From contig JAJPGU010000003.1 in assembly GCA_021325615.1 (NCBI GenBank), positions 1-64,000 on the forward strand: DNA of 64,000 nucleotides, in the 5' to 3' direction. The DNA comes from Nitrososphaerota archaeon. Lineage in GTDB: Archaea; Thermoproteota; Nitrososphaeria; Nitrososphaerales; Nitrosopumilaceae. Below, piece after piece: positions 50,064 through 58,939 of the stretch; the first letter of the stretch is position 1; each line of letters begins with the position of its first letter. The position numbers were made by a program, and so were the translations under genes. The notes below the pieces were generated by a model. It searched no databases and had not been told where the DNA came from. It saw only the letters and a program-made list of their open reading frames with translations.

Positions 50064-51036
50064 TCTTCGGAATCACTTTTGCCGCAAATGTGGAAAGCAT
50101 GTCAAGCGACCTTGACAGGCCGACAAAGTTCACTATGAAGTACGTGATCCCGATTCTCTCGTAGCGCCCCAGGTATTCGGATACCTCGTCGGGGGTCCCC
50201 ATTGCTATGCTGTCGCTTGAGCGGAGTACAAAGTCTGTTATTGACTCGTTTTTCTTCTTGAGCCCCGAGACTATCTCCTTGACCTCGTCCCCGTCCTTGC
50301 CCACCAAGACACGGAGAAGCACGGAATTTTCTATCTCCCCGTGATCCCGGCCCGCGTCCTTGCATTTTGTTTTCAGCATTGAAATTTTTTCTTCGAGCAC
50401 CTCAGGCGTCCCAAATGGGTGGTTGTACCTAGTTGCATGCCTTGCCACGACTTCCATGAGCCTGCTTCCGGCACCGCCTACCATTATGGGCGGGTGGGGA
50501 AGCTGGACAGGCTTGGGGCTGCAAATGGCATTTTCTACGGAATAGTGCTTTCCTTTGAAGGTTGATTTTTCGTCCTTCCACATTTTCCTGATAATTGCAA
50601 GGGACTCGTCAAGCTGCTCTATCCTGGTGCGGGCGTTGTCAAACCTGTACCCGTAGGAGACGTATTCCTCCTCGAACCACCCCGCACCAATGCCGAACTC
50701 CAGCCTTCCGTTGCTAATGGCGTCGAGGGTCGAGGTTATCTTGGCAAGGAGCGATGGGTGCCTGAAGGAGTTGCAGGTAACCACCTGGCCTATCCTGAGC
50801 CTCGTGGTAACCGATGCCACTGCAGAAAGGAGCGTGTATGCCTCAAAAAAGGGACCGTTTTCGTTGTTCCCATAATATGGAATAAAGTGATCGTAGACGT
50901 ATCCTGCCTCGTATCCAAGCCTCTCTGCCTCGAGAGCTACATCTTTTGAAAAAAGGAACTGCTCGCTTGGCTTGGCTCTTGGAAACTCGTCAAGCCATCC
51001 CTGCGGCAGGGTAAGGCCCACCCTGATAGGTCTCAT
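50047..51036 (-). CDS. LLM-class F420-dependent oxidoreductase
   Basis: 329 residues with the luciferase-like TIM barrel: AERLGYEAGYVYDHFIP, TRLRIGQVVTCNSFRHPSLL and GRLEFGIGAGWFEEEY are family hallmarks. F420 is the probable cofactor in this phylum, though FMN cannot be excluded. Substrate unknown. Its ATG overlaps the cobJ stop (ATGA), so it is translated with a cobalamin-pathway gene, which may or may not mean a joint pathway. Confidence 0.87.
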   Translation of the reverse strand: MRPIRVGLTLPQGWLDEFPRAKPSEQFLFSKDVALEAERLGYEAGYVYDHFIPYYGNNENGPFFEAYTLLSAVASVTTRLRIGQVVTCNSFRHPSLLAKITSTLDAISNGRLEFGIGAGWFEEEYVSYGYRFDNARTRIEQLDESLAIIRKMWKDEKSTFKGKHYSVENAICSPKPVQLPHPPIMVGGAGSRLMEVVARHATRYNHPFGTPEVLEEKISMLKTKCKDAGRDHGEIENSVLLRVLVGKDGDEVKEIVSGLKKKNESITDFVLRSSDSIAMGTPDEVSEYLGRYERIGITYFIVNFVGLSRSLDMLSTFAAKVIPKIRQCR

Positions 51037-51824
51037 GAGTTTCTGCTTTTCTGTGGTTCCGCTATATTGTACTTGGACGTGTATCCGCGCGGGTTGATCA
51101 TCATGTCCCTGTAATTGTAGGTAGATGAGTTGCCAACTATCACGGTTGTTATCATTCCCATCTTGTCCTGGTGGTTTTCCATGTTCTCAAGGTCTGTGAG
51201 CACCACCTCCTGTGATTCCCTGAATGCCCCCTTGACTATAGCTACGGGGGTGCTTGGAGTGCGATATTTCAGTAGGATTTTGCGCGTGTCTTGCAACTGG
51301 TGGATTCTTTTCTTGCTTGCCGGATTGTATATTACTATCACAAAGTCTCCCTGGGCTGCAGCCTCGACCCTTTTTGTTATGATTTCCCATGGGACAAGCA
51401 GGTCGCTCATGCTGACAACCGCAAAGTCCGTCATTAACGGCGAGCCCACAAGTGCAGCACATGAGTTGAGCGAGGAGACTCCCGGTACTATCTCGACGTA
51501 CAGGCCGTCCTTTCTATCCCAGCCCTCCTCGGCTAGGATTTCGTAAATGAGTCCTGCCATGCCGTAAATTCCTGGATCTCCGCTTGATACTAGGGAGACT
51601 ATCTTGCCCGCCTTGGCAAGCTCAATGCATTGGTGCGCCCGCTCGACCTCTTGGGTCATTGCATAACGGTGGACTTCCTTTCCGCCTATGAGATCTTCAA
51701 CCAAGTTAACATAGGTTTCATAACCAACAATAGTGTCACTCTCTTCTATTACCTGCTTTGCCCGGAAAGTCATGTGGTCATGGTGCCCCGGCCCCACCCC
51801 GACAATGAACAGCTTTCCAGTCAT
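51033..51824 (-). CDS. cobJ: Precorrin-3B / cobalt-factor III C17-methyltransferase
   Basis: 263 residues of the SAM-dependent tetrapyrrole methyltransferase fold. VGVGPGHHDHMTFRAKQVI (about 7-25) is the first SAM loop; SLVSSGDPGIYGMAG (about 77-91) and VEIVPGVSSLNSCAALVGSPL follow, fitting CbiH/CobJ. It contracts the corrin ring by methylation at C17. It agrees with BluB elsewhere in the window and a complete cobalamin pathway in ammonia-oxidising archaea. Confidence 0.92.
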   Translation of the reverse strand: MTGKLFIVGVGPGHHDHMTFRAKQVIEESDTIVGYETYVNLVEDLIGGKEVHRYAMTQEVERAHQCIELAKAGKIVSLVSSGDPGIYGMAGLIYEILAEEGWDRKDGLYVEIVPGVSSLNSCAALVGSPLMTDFAVVSMSDLLVPWEIITKRVEAAAQGDFVIVIYNPASKKRIHQLQDTRKILLKYRTPSTPVAIVKGAFRESQEVVLTDLENMENHQDKMGMITTVIVGNSSTYNYRDMMINPRGYTSKYNIAEPQKSRNS

Positions 51825-51861
51825 GATTAAAAGGAGCTTTCCGGAGTCAATTTATCCGTTT

Positions 51862-53322
51862 TCATGAATTGCTTTTCGGAATTTCAATCACGGGACAGTC
51901 AACAATGAAGCTGTTGTTGTAAACGAGTGCCGGCCCTACGTCTATGTCTCCCTTAGATTTTTCATAGGAGATGTCGCCAGTATTTTCCAGTACTGCCGCC
52001 GTAGCGTTGGGCCTCCATGTGACCATAGAGACCTTGCAGATGGGCGAGTAGGAAGCATCCCCAGGCTGGGCGCCCGAGATGCCCTCTTGGAAGCCAAAGG
52101 GTCCCCCTCCTACCACCCCGTTTGAAAAGTGGAAAAGATCCCTGGCCACTGCAGAAAGCCTCGCCAGTGCTGGAGTGTTCATCAGCCCCATCATCTTGGC
52201 AGGACCCTCGGGCGTACCGCTTGTAACTATGTAATACAGCGTCTTCCCATCAGGACCCCAGCCCCTGTGTGCAACAAAGGTGACATACTTGTGGGTGACA
52301 TTGTCGATGTCAAGGATCTGCCCGCCGAGGTATGCGTTCTGGTCGGACAGGTCCGGGCTTGCCCTCACTGGCATCTGACCGCCCGGCCAGACAACCTGCG
52401 GCATGTTCAGGATGGTGCCAGTCTGTGTAAGTGTTACCTTGCCCGTTGCATTTGCCGCAAGAATGTCCCTTGTAGAGTTCAAGACCTGCGCGGTCCTTCC
52501 AACGTTCCACTTGGCATGAACCACTAGTGTGATCGGCGTATAGCTCTGGCTGGCTGGGCTGGCGGAGAAGACATCGTCTTGGAATCCCTCCGTCCCCTGG
52601 CCGAAGACGCCGTTTGTAAAGACATAGGCCTTGGTAAGCAGTTTTTGCGGCGACTGTGCAAGGAGTGGCGCAGTCTGTACGGTCCATCCCTGCTTGCTTG
52701 AAACCTGTCCCGCATAGTCGCTGCTGCTTGAATCCGTTATGACATAGTATACCATGCTGCCGTCGTAAAAGCCTTCATGGAGGGGAATGGTAACCGGGAC
52801 TTGGGCCCGCGATATCTTTATGCTATTCACGGGGACAAGCTGCGTGTTATTTTGAAATACCGGGGTAACGCCCCTTATCCACCCGTCGACGCTTGCGGTT
52901 GCGGTAAACTGCGACGAATTTATGGAGCGGATGCCCACGGCTGATCCGGCAAAGTTAAGGGTGCCCCCACTGGAGCCTGCGTCAAGGATGGTCTCGGCAT
53001 AAATTGCGCTGTTGTCTACGGTCCATGCTGGCTGGCCCCTTGAATCACTCTTATCTATCCTGTGGAAGACCACTATCTGTACTGGTGCGCTTGCGGTATA
53101 GGTTAGCGTGCCGTCATATATGGTGCCATTGTTTGGTGCAAGCACCATCGCAAGCTGCTCATTGCTGAGGCCAAGCCCGGGGTCTTCGGACGACGTAAAG
53201 GTCTGCGTAAACTGGATTTTTTTTACTGTCCCCGCGCTGGCAGGATGATCTGAAAGCAGGGGTATTGAAAATATAATGCCAATAAGAGCCGCGATAATTC
53301 CCGCAACCAGGAATCGGTTCAT
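51862..53322 (-). CDS. Secreted protein with duplicated domain
   Basis: 486 residues. Signal peptide about 1-30. Residues 191-312 and 362-480 are internal repeats: each begins YYVITD/YYIVTS, then an FTNGVFGQGTEGFQ/FSNGVVGGGPFGFQ motif, then YTPITLVV/YSPICKVSM, then AQVLNSTRDI/AAVLENTGDI and a closing strand. The first about 160 residues form a further beta domain. No membrane anchor. Such domains occur in soil Nitrososphaeria secretomes; function unknown, possibly ligand-binding. Confidence 0.68.
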   Translation of the reverse strand: MNRFLVAGIIAALIGIIFSIPLLSDHPASAGTVKKIQFTQTFTSSEDPGLGLSNEQLAMVLAPNNGTIYDGTLTYTASAPVQIVVFHRIDKSDSRGQPAWTVDNSAIYAETILDAGSSGGTLNFAGSAVGIRSINSSQFTATASVDGWIRGVTPVFQNNTQLVPVNSIKISRAQVPVTIPLHEGFYDGSMVYYVITDSSSSDYAGQVSSKQGWTVQTAPLLAQSPQKLLTKAYVFTNGVFGQGTEGFQDDVFSASPASQSYTPITLVVHAKWNVGRTAQVLNSTRDILAANATGKVTLTQTGTILNMPQVVWPGGQMPVRASPDLSDQNAYLGGQILDIDNVTHKYVTFVAHRGWGPDGKTLYYIVTSGTPEGPAKMMGLMNTPALARLSAVARDLFHFSNGVVGGGPFGFQEGISGAQPGDASYSPICKVSMVTWRPNATAAVLENTGDISYEKSKGDIDVGPALVYNNSFIVDCPVIEIPKSNS

Positions 53323-53367
53323 ATACTAAAAGTATTGGGTTGGCATAAATACCTTTTAGTGAAATTT

Positions 53368-54771
53368 CTAGCCGCCTTTTGCAAGTTCGAATTCATCGTG
53401 TAGTGCCTGTACCGCAGCGTTGCATTCCGAATCCTTAACAACAAAGGCGATGTTCAGCTCCGAAGAGCCCTGGGCGATCATGATCACGTTGATTCCCCTC
53501 TTTCCCACGGCGGCAAACACCTTGGATGCAATGCCTACAATCCCGCGCATGCCGGAACCGATGAGGGCTATTATTGAGACATCCACGGTAACGTCCACTT
53601 TTTTTATTATCTTTCCAAGGAGGTTCATCTCAAGGGCGTTAACGGCCTTGTCCATGTCATTCTTTTTTACTATGATTGAGATGCTAGACTCCGAAGGACT
53701 CTGGGAGATCATCATGACGTTCACCCCGGCCTTGGCAAGGGTTGAAAATATTGTGGCCGCAGTGCCCGGCGCACCAACCATGCTTCCCCCCCTCACGTCG
53801 ATGAGTCCTGTGTGCCTAATCACACTCACGCACTTGACAGTCTTTTGCGTGTCAGGCGAGGGATCGGCAGTCACAATCGTTCCCGGGTTCTTGAGGTTGA
53901 ACGTGTTTCGTATCCTGAGCGGAATTTTTTTTGCAACCAAGGGCTCGAGGGCTCTGGGATGGATCTGTTTTGCCCCAAAAAGCGCCATTTCCATGGCCTC
54001 GACGTAGGAGACCTCCTTGATCAGCTTGGCGTTTTTTACAATCTTTGGGTCTGTTGTCATCAACCCGTCCACATCGCTCATTAACCACACCTCGTCGGCC
54101 TTGATGCTTGAAGCTATTATCGTGGCAGTATAATCAGAGCCTCCCCTTCCAAACGTTGTAATGTTTCCGTGCTGGTCCGCGCCGGCAAATCCCCCTATCA
54201 CTGGCATGGTCTTTTTCTGGGCAAGTGCCTCGATTTTGTGGGAAACGTGGAGCCTCGTGGTGTCCATTAGCGGCTTTGCCTCGCCAAAGTTTGCGTCGGT
54301 GACAATTCCAATGTCCTTGCCAGTCAGCGGCACCGCCCTTATCCCGATGTCGTTTAGCGCAAAGGCGACAAGGTTGATGGACAGCCTTTCGCCAAAAGAT
54401 ATGAGATAGTCCGAGGATCTTGGCGTCACCTCCCCTATTAGGAGCATTCCGTGAAGCAGTTCCTCGAACTCGCCAAGGTCTGACCTCATCTTGCCTACCA
54501 GTTCCTTTCGGACCTTGGGGTTTTTGATGCACTGGTTGGAAATTTCCATGTGTGTCTTGACAATCTTTTTTGCAAGAGAGTTTGCCGCCTCTCCGTTCCT
54601 GTCCCTGATGTAATTTGTTATCCTGATGAGATCATCGGTTACCCCGCTTATCGCGGAAAAGACTGGGATTATCTTGTGTTCCTTTGACAACGACTTGATC
54701 ATGTTGGCGACGTTTCTGATGTTTGGAGCTGAAACAATCGAGGTTCCGCCAAACTTTAGGACTAACTTCAA
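53368..54771 (-). CDS. Aspartate kinase
   Basis: 467 residues from TTG 54771. KFGGTSIVSAPNI is the kinase start, FGERLSINLVA and GRGGSDYTATIIAS the Asp/ATP sites; two ACT domains follow (about 320-390 and 400-460, with GAPGTAATIFSTLAKAGVNV and ASKVFAAVGKRGINVIMI). It commits aspartate to Lys, Thr and Met; the ACT domains imply feedback control. The frame runs up to ATG 54828, but that would overlap the preceding gene and lie before the TATA-like CATTTAAAG (about 54796-54803), which is about 29 nt from the TTG. Confidence 0.93.
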   Translation of the reverse strand: MKLVLKFGGTSIVSAPNIRNVANMIKSLSKEHKIIPVFSAISGVTDDLIRITNYIRDRNGEAANSLAKKIVKTHMEISNQCIKNPKVRKELVGKMRSDLGEFEELLHGMLLIGEVTPRSSDYLISFGERLSINLVAFALNDIGIRAVPLTGKDIGIVTDANFGEAKPLMDTTRLHVSHKIEALAQKKTMPVIGGFAGADQHGNITTFGRGGSDYTATIIASSIKADEVWLMSDVDGLMTTDPKIVKNAKLIKEVSYVEAMEMALFGAKQIHPRALEPLVAKKIPLRIRNTFNLKNPGTIVTADPSPDTQKTVKCVSVIRHTGLIDVRGGSMVGAPGTAATIFSTLAKAGVNVMMISQSPSESSISIIVKKNDMDKAVNALEMNLLGKIIKKVDVTVDVSIIALIGSGMRGIVGIASKVFAAVGKRGINVIMIAQGSSELNIAFVVKDSECNAAVQALHDEFELAKGG

Positions 54772-54796
54772 ATCAGTATACCTGACGTTAATGACT

Positions 54797-55393
54797 TTAA
54801 ATGCTTTTACTGCTGGAGGATTTGCCATAGACCATCCCCTTGCAGGAGCTGGCTATGGAGGCCAGGCTTCCTCCTATATGGATGGCGCCCCCTGACATGT
54901 AGGTGCCGACGTGTTCTGCAGCGTTTCCTGCGACCGAAATTTTTCCCCCTGACATGGCATATCCCACATAGTTCCCGGCATTTCCCATCACGGCTATCTC
55001 TCCTCCCGACATGTACTCGCCGACATAATCCCCGACATCGCCCACCACCTTTATGGTTCCCCGGCCCAACCCATACCCGATGCAATCAACAACTTCGGCC
55101 CCGGATAGCTCGAGCGTTACCGTTTCATCCTTTTTTATCACTTTGTTTATCGCAGCAGAGATGAAGATTCCCCTTGTCCAGTAATTTGCCGACTCTGAGA
55201 AATTTCCATTTACTGCTTTTGCAAAATCCATGACATCGTCCGCCGAAAATTCAATTGGATCGAGCTTTGAGGCGGCTGATTTGTAGGAAATATCCGATGT
55301 CACATAGTTTGCATATTTCAGGTATTGCCTGAAAACGAGGGCAATATCATGTGCGGCAGCGCCTTGCTTCCCCATGCCAGATAGGACGGCCAT
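54797..55393 (-). CDS. GXGXG-domain protein (GltB C-terminal / FwdC-like)
   Basis: 198 residues. The C-terminal 110 residues form a right-handed beta-helix with repeated YVGEYMSGGEIAVMGNAG-type turns, as in glutamate-synthase C-terminal domain and formylmethanofuran dehydrogenase subunit C. The first 80 residues are helical and may be an adaptor. Stand-alone GXGXG proteins assemble with Fe-S and amidotransferase subunits in some archaeal glutamate synthases; the partners are not in this window. Upstream of aspartate kinase on the same strand. Confidence 0.75.
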   Translation of the reverse strand: MAVLSGMGKQGAAAHDIALVFRQYLKYANYVTSDISYKSAASKLDPIEFSADDVMDFAKAVNGNFSESANYWTRGIFISAAINKVIKKDETVTLELSGAEVVDCIGYGLGRGTIKVVGDVGDYVGEYMSGGEIAVMGNAGNYVGYAMSGGKISVAGNAAEHVGTYMSGGAIHIGGSLASIASSCKGMVYGKSSSSKSI

Positions 55394-55504
55394 TCTGCTT
55401 TTCTACCTTTAGGCTTTGCCGGGCAGGGGCTGGGCAGCCGCCCGTTCCTTTGTGCCGGGTTTCACCAACGACGTTTATATCGATGAAGGTACCATTAATG
55501 CCCG

Positions 55505-55879
55505 TTGAGTACCATACAGACCCGGAAGATTTCTGGAGGCACTGCTGCTGCAACTGTAACAATTCTTGATGCCATTGGCATATCCGCCTTATTGCAGCTA
55601 CACCTTCTGCCTTTTGTCCTTGCCGTGCCTGTCTTCCTCATCCCGGTTTCAATCTATGCCACTGTGGTCGGCATAGGTAAGAAAATGCGCGCCGGTCCGC
55701 ACGACTATGGATACCACCTGACATGGTCAGCCATAATGCTGTCAGTCGGAGTGGGGTGGGTGGTGCTCTATGAAAAGATGGGTGTCATAAGCGGAGTTAT
55801 CTCGATCCTTTCAATCATACTTGCGTATGTCTACATCAACAAGGCCGTTCCTACCGGACAGCAAAAGCCTGCCGCCTAG
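55505..55879 (+). CDS. Three-helix membrane protein
   Basis: 124 residues, TTG start. Helices at about 15-28 plus 33-58, 72-88 and 93-112 are separated by a conserved-looking GKKMRAGPHDYGYH loop. No motif recognised. Its TAG is the reverse partner of the PCNA stop, both contained in CTAG at 55876-55879. Confidence 0.55.
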   Translation: MSTIQTRKISGGTAAATVTILDAIGISALLQLHLLPFVLAVPVFLIPVSIYATVVGIGKKMRAGPHDYGYHLTWSAIMLSVGVGWVVLYEKMGVISGVISILSIILAYVYINKAVPTGQQKPAA

Positions 55880-56622
55880 CTCTCTACCCTTGGTGCCAGG
55901 TAGAAATGAATCCTGCCTATGTTGGCAACCTTGAACTCTAGCCTCAGTGGCATCTTGGTCGAGTACTCGCACACTACCGTACCTGCAACCGCCCCTACCG
56001 CCTTTACGATGCTATTGAGGTACTCTAGGCTGTAGGTCGCCGTACTTTCTTCCTTGACCTCAATCTCGGGCATCTCGGGCATCCCTTTCTCGAGGGTTAT
56101 GACGGCCTCTCCCGAATCACCCCTGCCAGAAAATTCTGCCTTGGAAGGGTTTGCGGTAATCGATAGGTATTCTGAAACAACCTGAATGTCTCCAAGAATT
56201 TTGTCAAATTCTGTCGAGGTAACTGCCACTCTTGCATTGTATGTTATCTTTGGCAGGGGGGTGTCAGTCGCAGAACTCTCTATCAGCCTCATCTTGTATT
56301 TTTTGTTCTTGCCAATCGTGACAAGGAGAAGTTTTTCCTCCGAAATGCTGATCTCTATGTTGTCTTTCTTCTCTGCCCGCTTGATCAGCTTTGCAAACTC
56401 GTCAATCCTTACACCGAACTTGACATCCTCGTCACATACGTATTTTTCAAAGGCGGAATTTGGCCATGCTATGTCGATAAGTGCCACATGGGACGGGTCC
56501 ATCCCCCTGAATGCAATCCCCTCCCCGGTTGCCTCAAATGTTGCCTCCTCAACTAGTGTGGAGATTGCAGAAATTACGGCCTTCCATTCGTCGGAGCCTG
56601 CTGATTTTGCAGAAAATACCAA
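55876..56622 (-). CDS. pcn: PCNA sliding clamp
   Basis: 248 residues, TTG start. Two similar halves joined by an interdomain loop; recognisable parts are ATGEGIAFRGMDPSHVALIDI (front face, about 32-52) and the C-terminal end LRLEFKVANIGRIHFYLAPRV. It is the ring-shaped processivity factor for DNA polymerase and ligase. Length and fold are normal. It converges on the small membrane-protein gene with a shared CTAG and is followed upstream by TFS and Rpo11 genes in the same direction. Confidence 0.95.
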   Translation of the reverse strand: MVFSAKSAGSDEWKAVISAISTLVEEATFEATGEGIAFRGMDPSHVALIDIAWPNSAFEKYVCDEDVKFGVRIDEFAKLIKRAEKKDNIEISISEEKLLLVTIGKNKKYKMRLIESSATDTPLPKITYNARVAVTSTEFDKILGDIQVVSEYLSITANPSKAEFSGRGDSGEAVITLEKGMPEMPEIEVKEESTATYSLEYLNSIVKAVGAVAGTVVCEYSTKMPLRLEFKVANIGRIHFYLAPRVES

Positions 56623-56687
56623 ACTTATTCACATGTCTAGCACGTTCAAGTTAAAGGTTATGCAGTTGAAATGGATCTGAAAAATAC

Positions 56688-57002
56688 CTATGCATAGTTG
56701 CGCCATGTGTAGCTGCATTTTACGCAGCGGTAAAACTGGGTTGTCGGTTCATCAGCACTCCGAGTCTGGAGCATCCACCAGACCGCCTCGTTGTTTCCGC
56801 ACTTTTCACAATCGATCTTAATGACTGGAAGTGCTTCCTTTTTCTCCTCCTCGTCAAGCACGTTGATGGTAGAAGCCCCCTCCACCTTGACCTCCTTTGT
56901 CGCCTTGGAACCCTTTTCACTGTAGCCGCATTTTGGGCAAAGAAACTCGGACTCGGAATCAGCTAGCTTCAGCCTAGCTTCACACTTGGGGCAAAATTTC
57001 AT
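56688..57002 (-). CDS. tfs: Transcription elongation factor TFS
   Basis: 104 residues. N-terminal zinc ribbon CPKCEARL ... CPKCGYS; C-terminal ribbon CEKCGNNEAVWWMLQTRSADEP ... CVKCSYTW. The catalytic acidic pair appears as SADEP, matching the conserved DE loop that stimulates RNA cleavage by stalled polymerase. The ATG is directly after the rpo11 stop (TAA-ATG). Cys count and length match archaeal TFS. Confidence 0.94.
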   Translation of the reverse strand: MKFCPKCEARLKLADSESEFLCPKCGYSEKGSKATKEVKVEGASTINVLDEEEKKEALPVIKIDCEKCGNNEAVWWMLQTRSADEPTTQFYRCVKCSYTWRNYA

Positions 57003-57284
57003 TTAAACACCCTTGATTTTAGAATTGATTGCCTTTTTGAGTTCGTCGGAATACTCGATCGCAGCCTTGGTGGCCTTTTCGATTTCCTTGATTGGGTTGC
57101 CCTTGGACGTGTTTACACGCATTGCAAATTCCTTGGTTAGCGGGTGTTTGAGAATAACGCCCGCAAACTCTACGGCAGGGTCTTTTAGCAACTCGTGCTG
57201 GACGATGTAAAGCGTGCTTATATCGGATTTTCGGATATCTAGGAGAACTTCTTTTGAGGAAGACTTTTTGACCTGAACGTCCAT
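57003..57284 (-). CDS. rpo11: RNA polymerase subunit Rpo11 (L)
   Basis: 93 residues from ATG 57284. DISTLYIVQHELLKDPAVEFAGV and KHPLTKEFAMRVNTSKGNP are the Rpb11/RpoL core strands, with the C-terminal helix KAAIEYSDELKKAI. It dimerises with Rpo3 in polymerase assembly. The frame extends to 57323, but the later ATG matches the family start. Coupled to TFS. Confidence 0.92.
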   Translation of the reverse strand: MDVQVKKSSSKEVLLDIRKSDISTLYIVQHELLKDPAVEFAGVILKHPLTKEFAMRVNTSKGNPIKEIEKATKAAIEYSDELKKAINSKIKGV

Positions 57285-57331
57285 CTGCAAGTCAAAAAAA
57301 TACTTATTGAGGATATAAATCATTAGAACAG

Positions 57332-57874
57332 TTGACTAGCGAAAAGAACGCAATAGGCGAAATTCAGTTGGAAAAACCTGCTGACAAGTTCGGCATAGAT
57401 GACAACATTACCATCAACGTCAAGTTTTCCGTCACTGGGGAACTACGTGAGGCATTTAATGAGAAAAATTGGGAGAAGGCATACAACAAGCATGACAATG
57501 TCTTCAAGCTGAAGTATGGCGTAAAGCTCTTCTCAGGGGGACTGAGGAAGCACGAGGTGGGAGATTCCCTTGACACATACAAAAAGGCAGCACTCTTCTG
57601 GACTCGAAATCCGAAGCTCACCCAGATGGCTGAAAAGAAGGTATGGGTGCAAATATCAAAGAACTTCGAGCCGCACATCCCCATGAACCAGGCTGAGGCC
57701 CAGCAACTACTGCTCGATTTTGATGAAAAGATGAACCTCAAGGCATCGGATCTTGGAGCGGGCAAACACAAGATAGGAGCAGAGGTCTATGTCAGCTGGT
57801 TCAAGCATGACTATACCGAGGCAATGGATGCCAGATCATCCTCAAAAGAGATAGAGATAGAGATAACCAAGTAG
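57332..57874 (+). CDS. Conserved hypothetical protein, 180 aa
   Basis: TTG start; divergent from rpo11. The chain begins with a short charged part, then alternates strands and helices (NITINVKFSVTGELREAF, FKLKYGVKLFSGGLRKHE, KHKIGAEVYVSWFKHDYTEA). Soluble; possibly an arrestin-like or beta-sandwich fold, but I cannot place it. A 6-bp hairpin (GGGCAT, CATC, ATGCCC at 57874-57889) begins at the last base of its stop codon. Confidence 0.55.
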   Translation: MTSEKNAIGEIQLEKPADKFGIDDNITINVKFSVTGELREAFNEKNWEKAYNKHDNVFKLKYGVKLFSGGLRKHEVGDSLDTYKKAALFWTRNPKLTQMAEKKVWVQISKNFEPHIPMNQAEAQQLLLDFDEKMNLKASDLGAGKHKIGAEVYVSWFKHDYTEAMDARSSSKEIEIEITK

Positions 57875-58195
57875 GGCATCATCATGCCCGTCCCTCATCA
57901 TGACTCAACCAACTGCCATGGTGCTTTATGGCCCGGATCCTACATGACCGGCAGAGACTCTCACAGTAAGGAGATGAGGCTGCCCTGTTCGTGGTTATTT
58001 TCAAAACCGGAGGCTCGTCTGCGTCCATCAGATTGGATCTTGCGGTTTGGTGTGCCAGATGCAGGTCGGACACCCTTTGCACGGTCAGAAACGCATGCTG
58101 TGGAATCAGCATCGCCTCAGAACCCATGGCAAATTCTTGGCGCATGGCAGGCCCGAATTAAAAATAATTATTAATGGATTGGTGTGGGCTGAAAT
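57875..58195. other. 321-bp gap with no supported coding gene
   Basis: Open frames exist on both strands (57884-58174 plus, 57882-58145 minus) but neither has protein-like patterns. GC content is as high as in genes, unlike the AT-rich spacers elsewhere. The minus strand has an AT-rich box at 58160-58174 that could start an RNA ending at the GGGCAT hairpin. Sequence checks by eye for SRP, RNase P and tRNA motifs were negative. A non-coding RNA is possible. Confidence 0.35.
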
Positions 58196-58351
58196 ATGGC
58201 AAAATTTGACGGCATTAGAGGCCAGGAACTCCTTGAGGTTGAGGACAAGTCTGAGAAGGAGAATGAGATCACCCTGATTTTCAAGGACAACAGGTACCTC
58301 TTCATCAAGCTCGAGAACGGAAAGATTGTCACTACATCAATTCCGGAATAG
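58196..58351 (+). CDS. Small acidic protein, 51 aa
   Basis: ATG 58196 to TAG 58351: FDGIRGQELLEVEDKSE, then EITLIFKDNRYLFIKLENG, then a short end. The strand pattern and charge look like a real compact beta protein. AAAAATAATTATTAA (58160-58174) is about 26 nt upstream, fit for leaderless transcription. The stop abuts that of the convergent phosphatase gene. Function unknown. Confidence 0.6.
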   Translation: MAKFDGIRGQELLEVEDKSEKENEITLIFKDNRYLFIKLENGKIVTTSIPE

Positions 58352-58846
58352 CTACCCGTTTACGTGCTTGTAGTACAGGCCGATGGCTATTTCCTGAGAC
58401 TCGGACTGGACGGAACCCGGCCTTGCTCTTCGGACTTTTTCTATTGCATCCCTTGCAGAGGCCTTTTGGTACTTGATAAGGTAGCATGCAAGTATAGTGC
58501 CGGTTCTTCCTATCCCCGCGGCGCAGTGAACCATGACGGGTTCATTGCTTTGAATGCGTTCGTGGATGAACTCGACTGCGAGGTCAATCTGGTCCATGTC
58601 GGGCGCGGAAAGATCCTCGGTGGGCACGTGAAGGTATTTGACATCCTTAACCCATTCCTCTGGAAGCGATGCCTCCGTCATCGTGACGATTGATTTTACG
58701 CCCTGCTTTTCCACCCATTCGATCTCAGACGGGGTGGTCGGCATCCCGCTTCCTGCAAGCTTGTTGTTAATGAGCCAGCTGAAGTTTGTTGGCTTTTTTG
58801 TAACCTTTCCGTGTATCTTCCTCCAGAGGTTTCCGGGTTTGCTCAC
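58352..58846 (-). CDS. Dual-specificity protein phosphatase
   Basis: 164 residues, GTG start. The active-site P-loop HCAAGIGRTG lies at 107-116 with nucleophile Cys108 and Arg114; PTEDLSAPDMDQ (about 75-86) supplies the general acid Asp. NFSWLINNKLAGSGMP is the usual N-terminal part of archaeal DSPs. It removes phosphate from Ser/Thr/Tyr or from lipid or RNA ends. Cytosolic. Confidence 0.88.
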   Translation of the reverse strand: MSKPGNLWRKIHGKVTKKPTNFSWLINNKLAGSGMPTTPSEIEWVEKQGVKSIVTMTEASLPEEWVKDVKYLHVPTEDLSAPDMDQIDLAVEFIHERIQSNEPVMVHCAAGIGRTGTILACYLIKYQKASARDAIEKVRRARPGSVQSESQEIAIGLYYKHVNG

Positions 58847-58939
58847 TAGGAAATATGGGTCGATTCCATATAAGTAGAAAACGAAATCAAGCTAGGCGTG
58901 CGTGAAAATTAAAATAAGAAAAAGAAGTTTTTGTTAGAC

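Noticed and set aside
57882-58174. Two open frames of 87-96 codons on opposite strands
   Set aside because: Neither shows a plausible domain, hydrophobic core pattern or promoter in keeping with its start; kept only as an unexplained gap.
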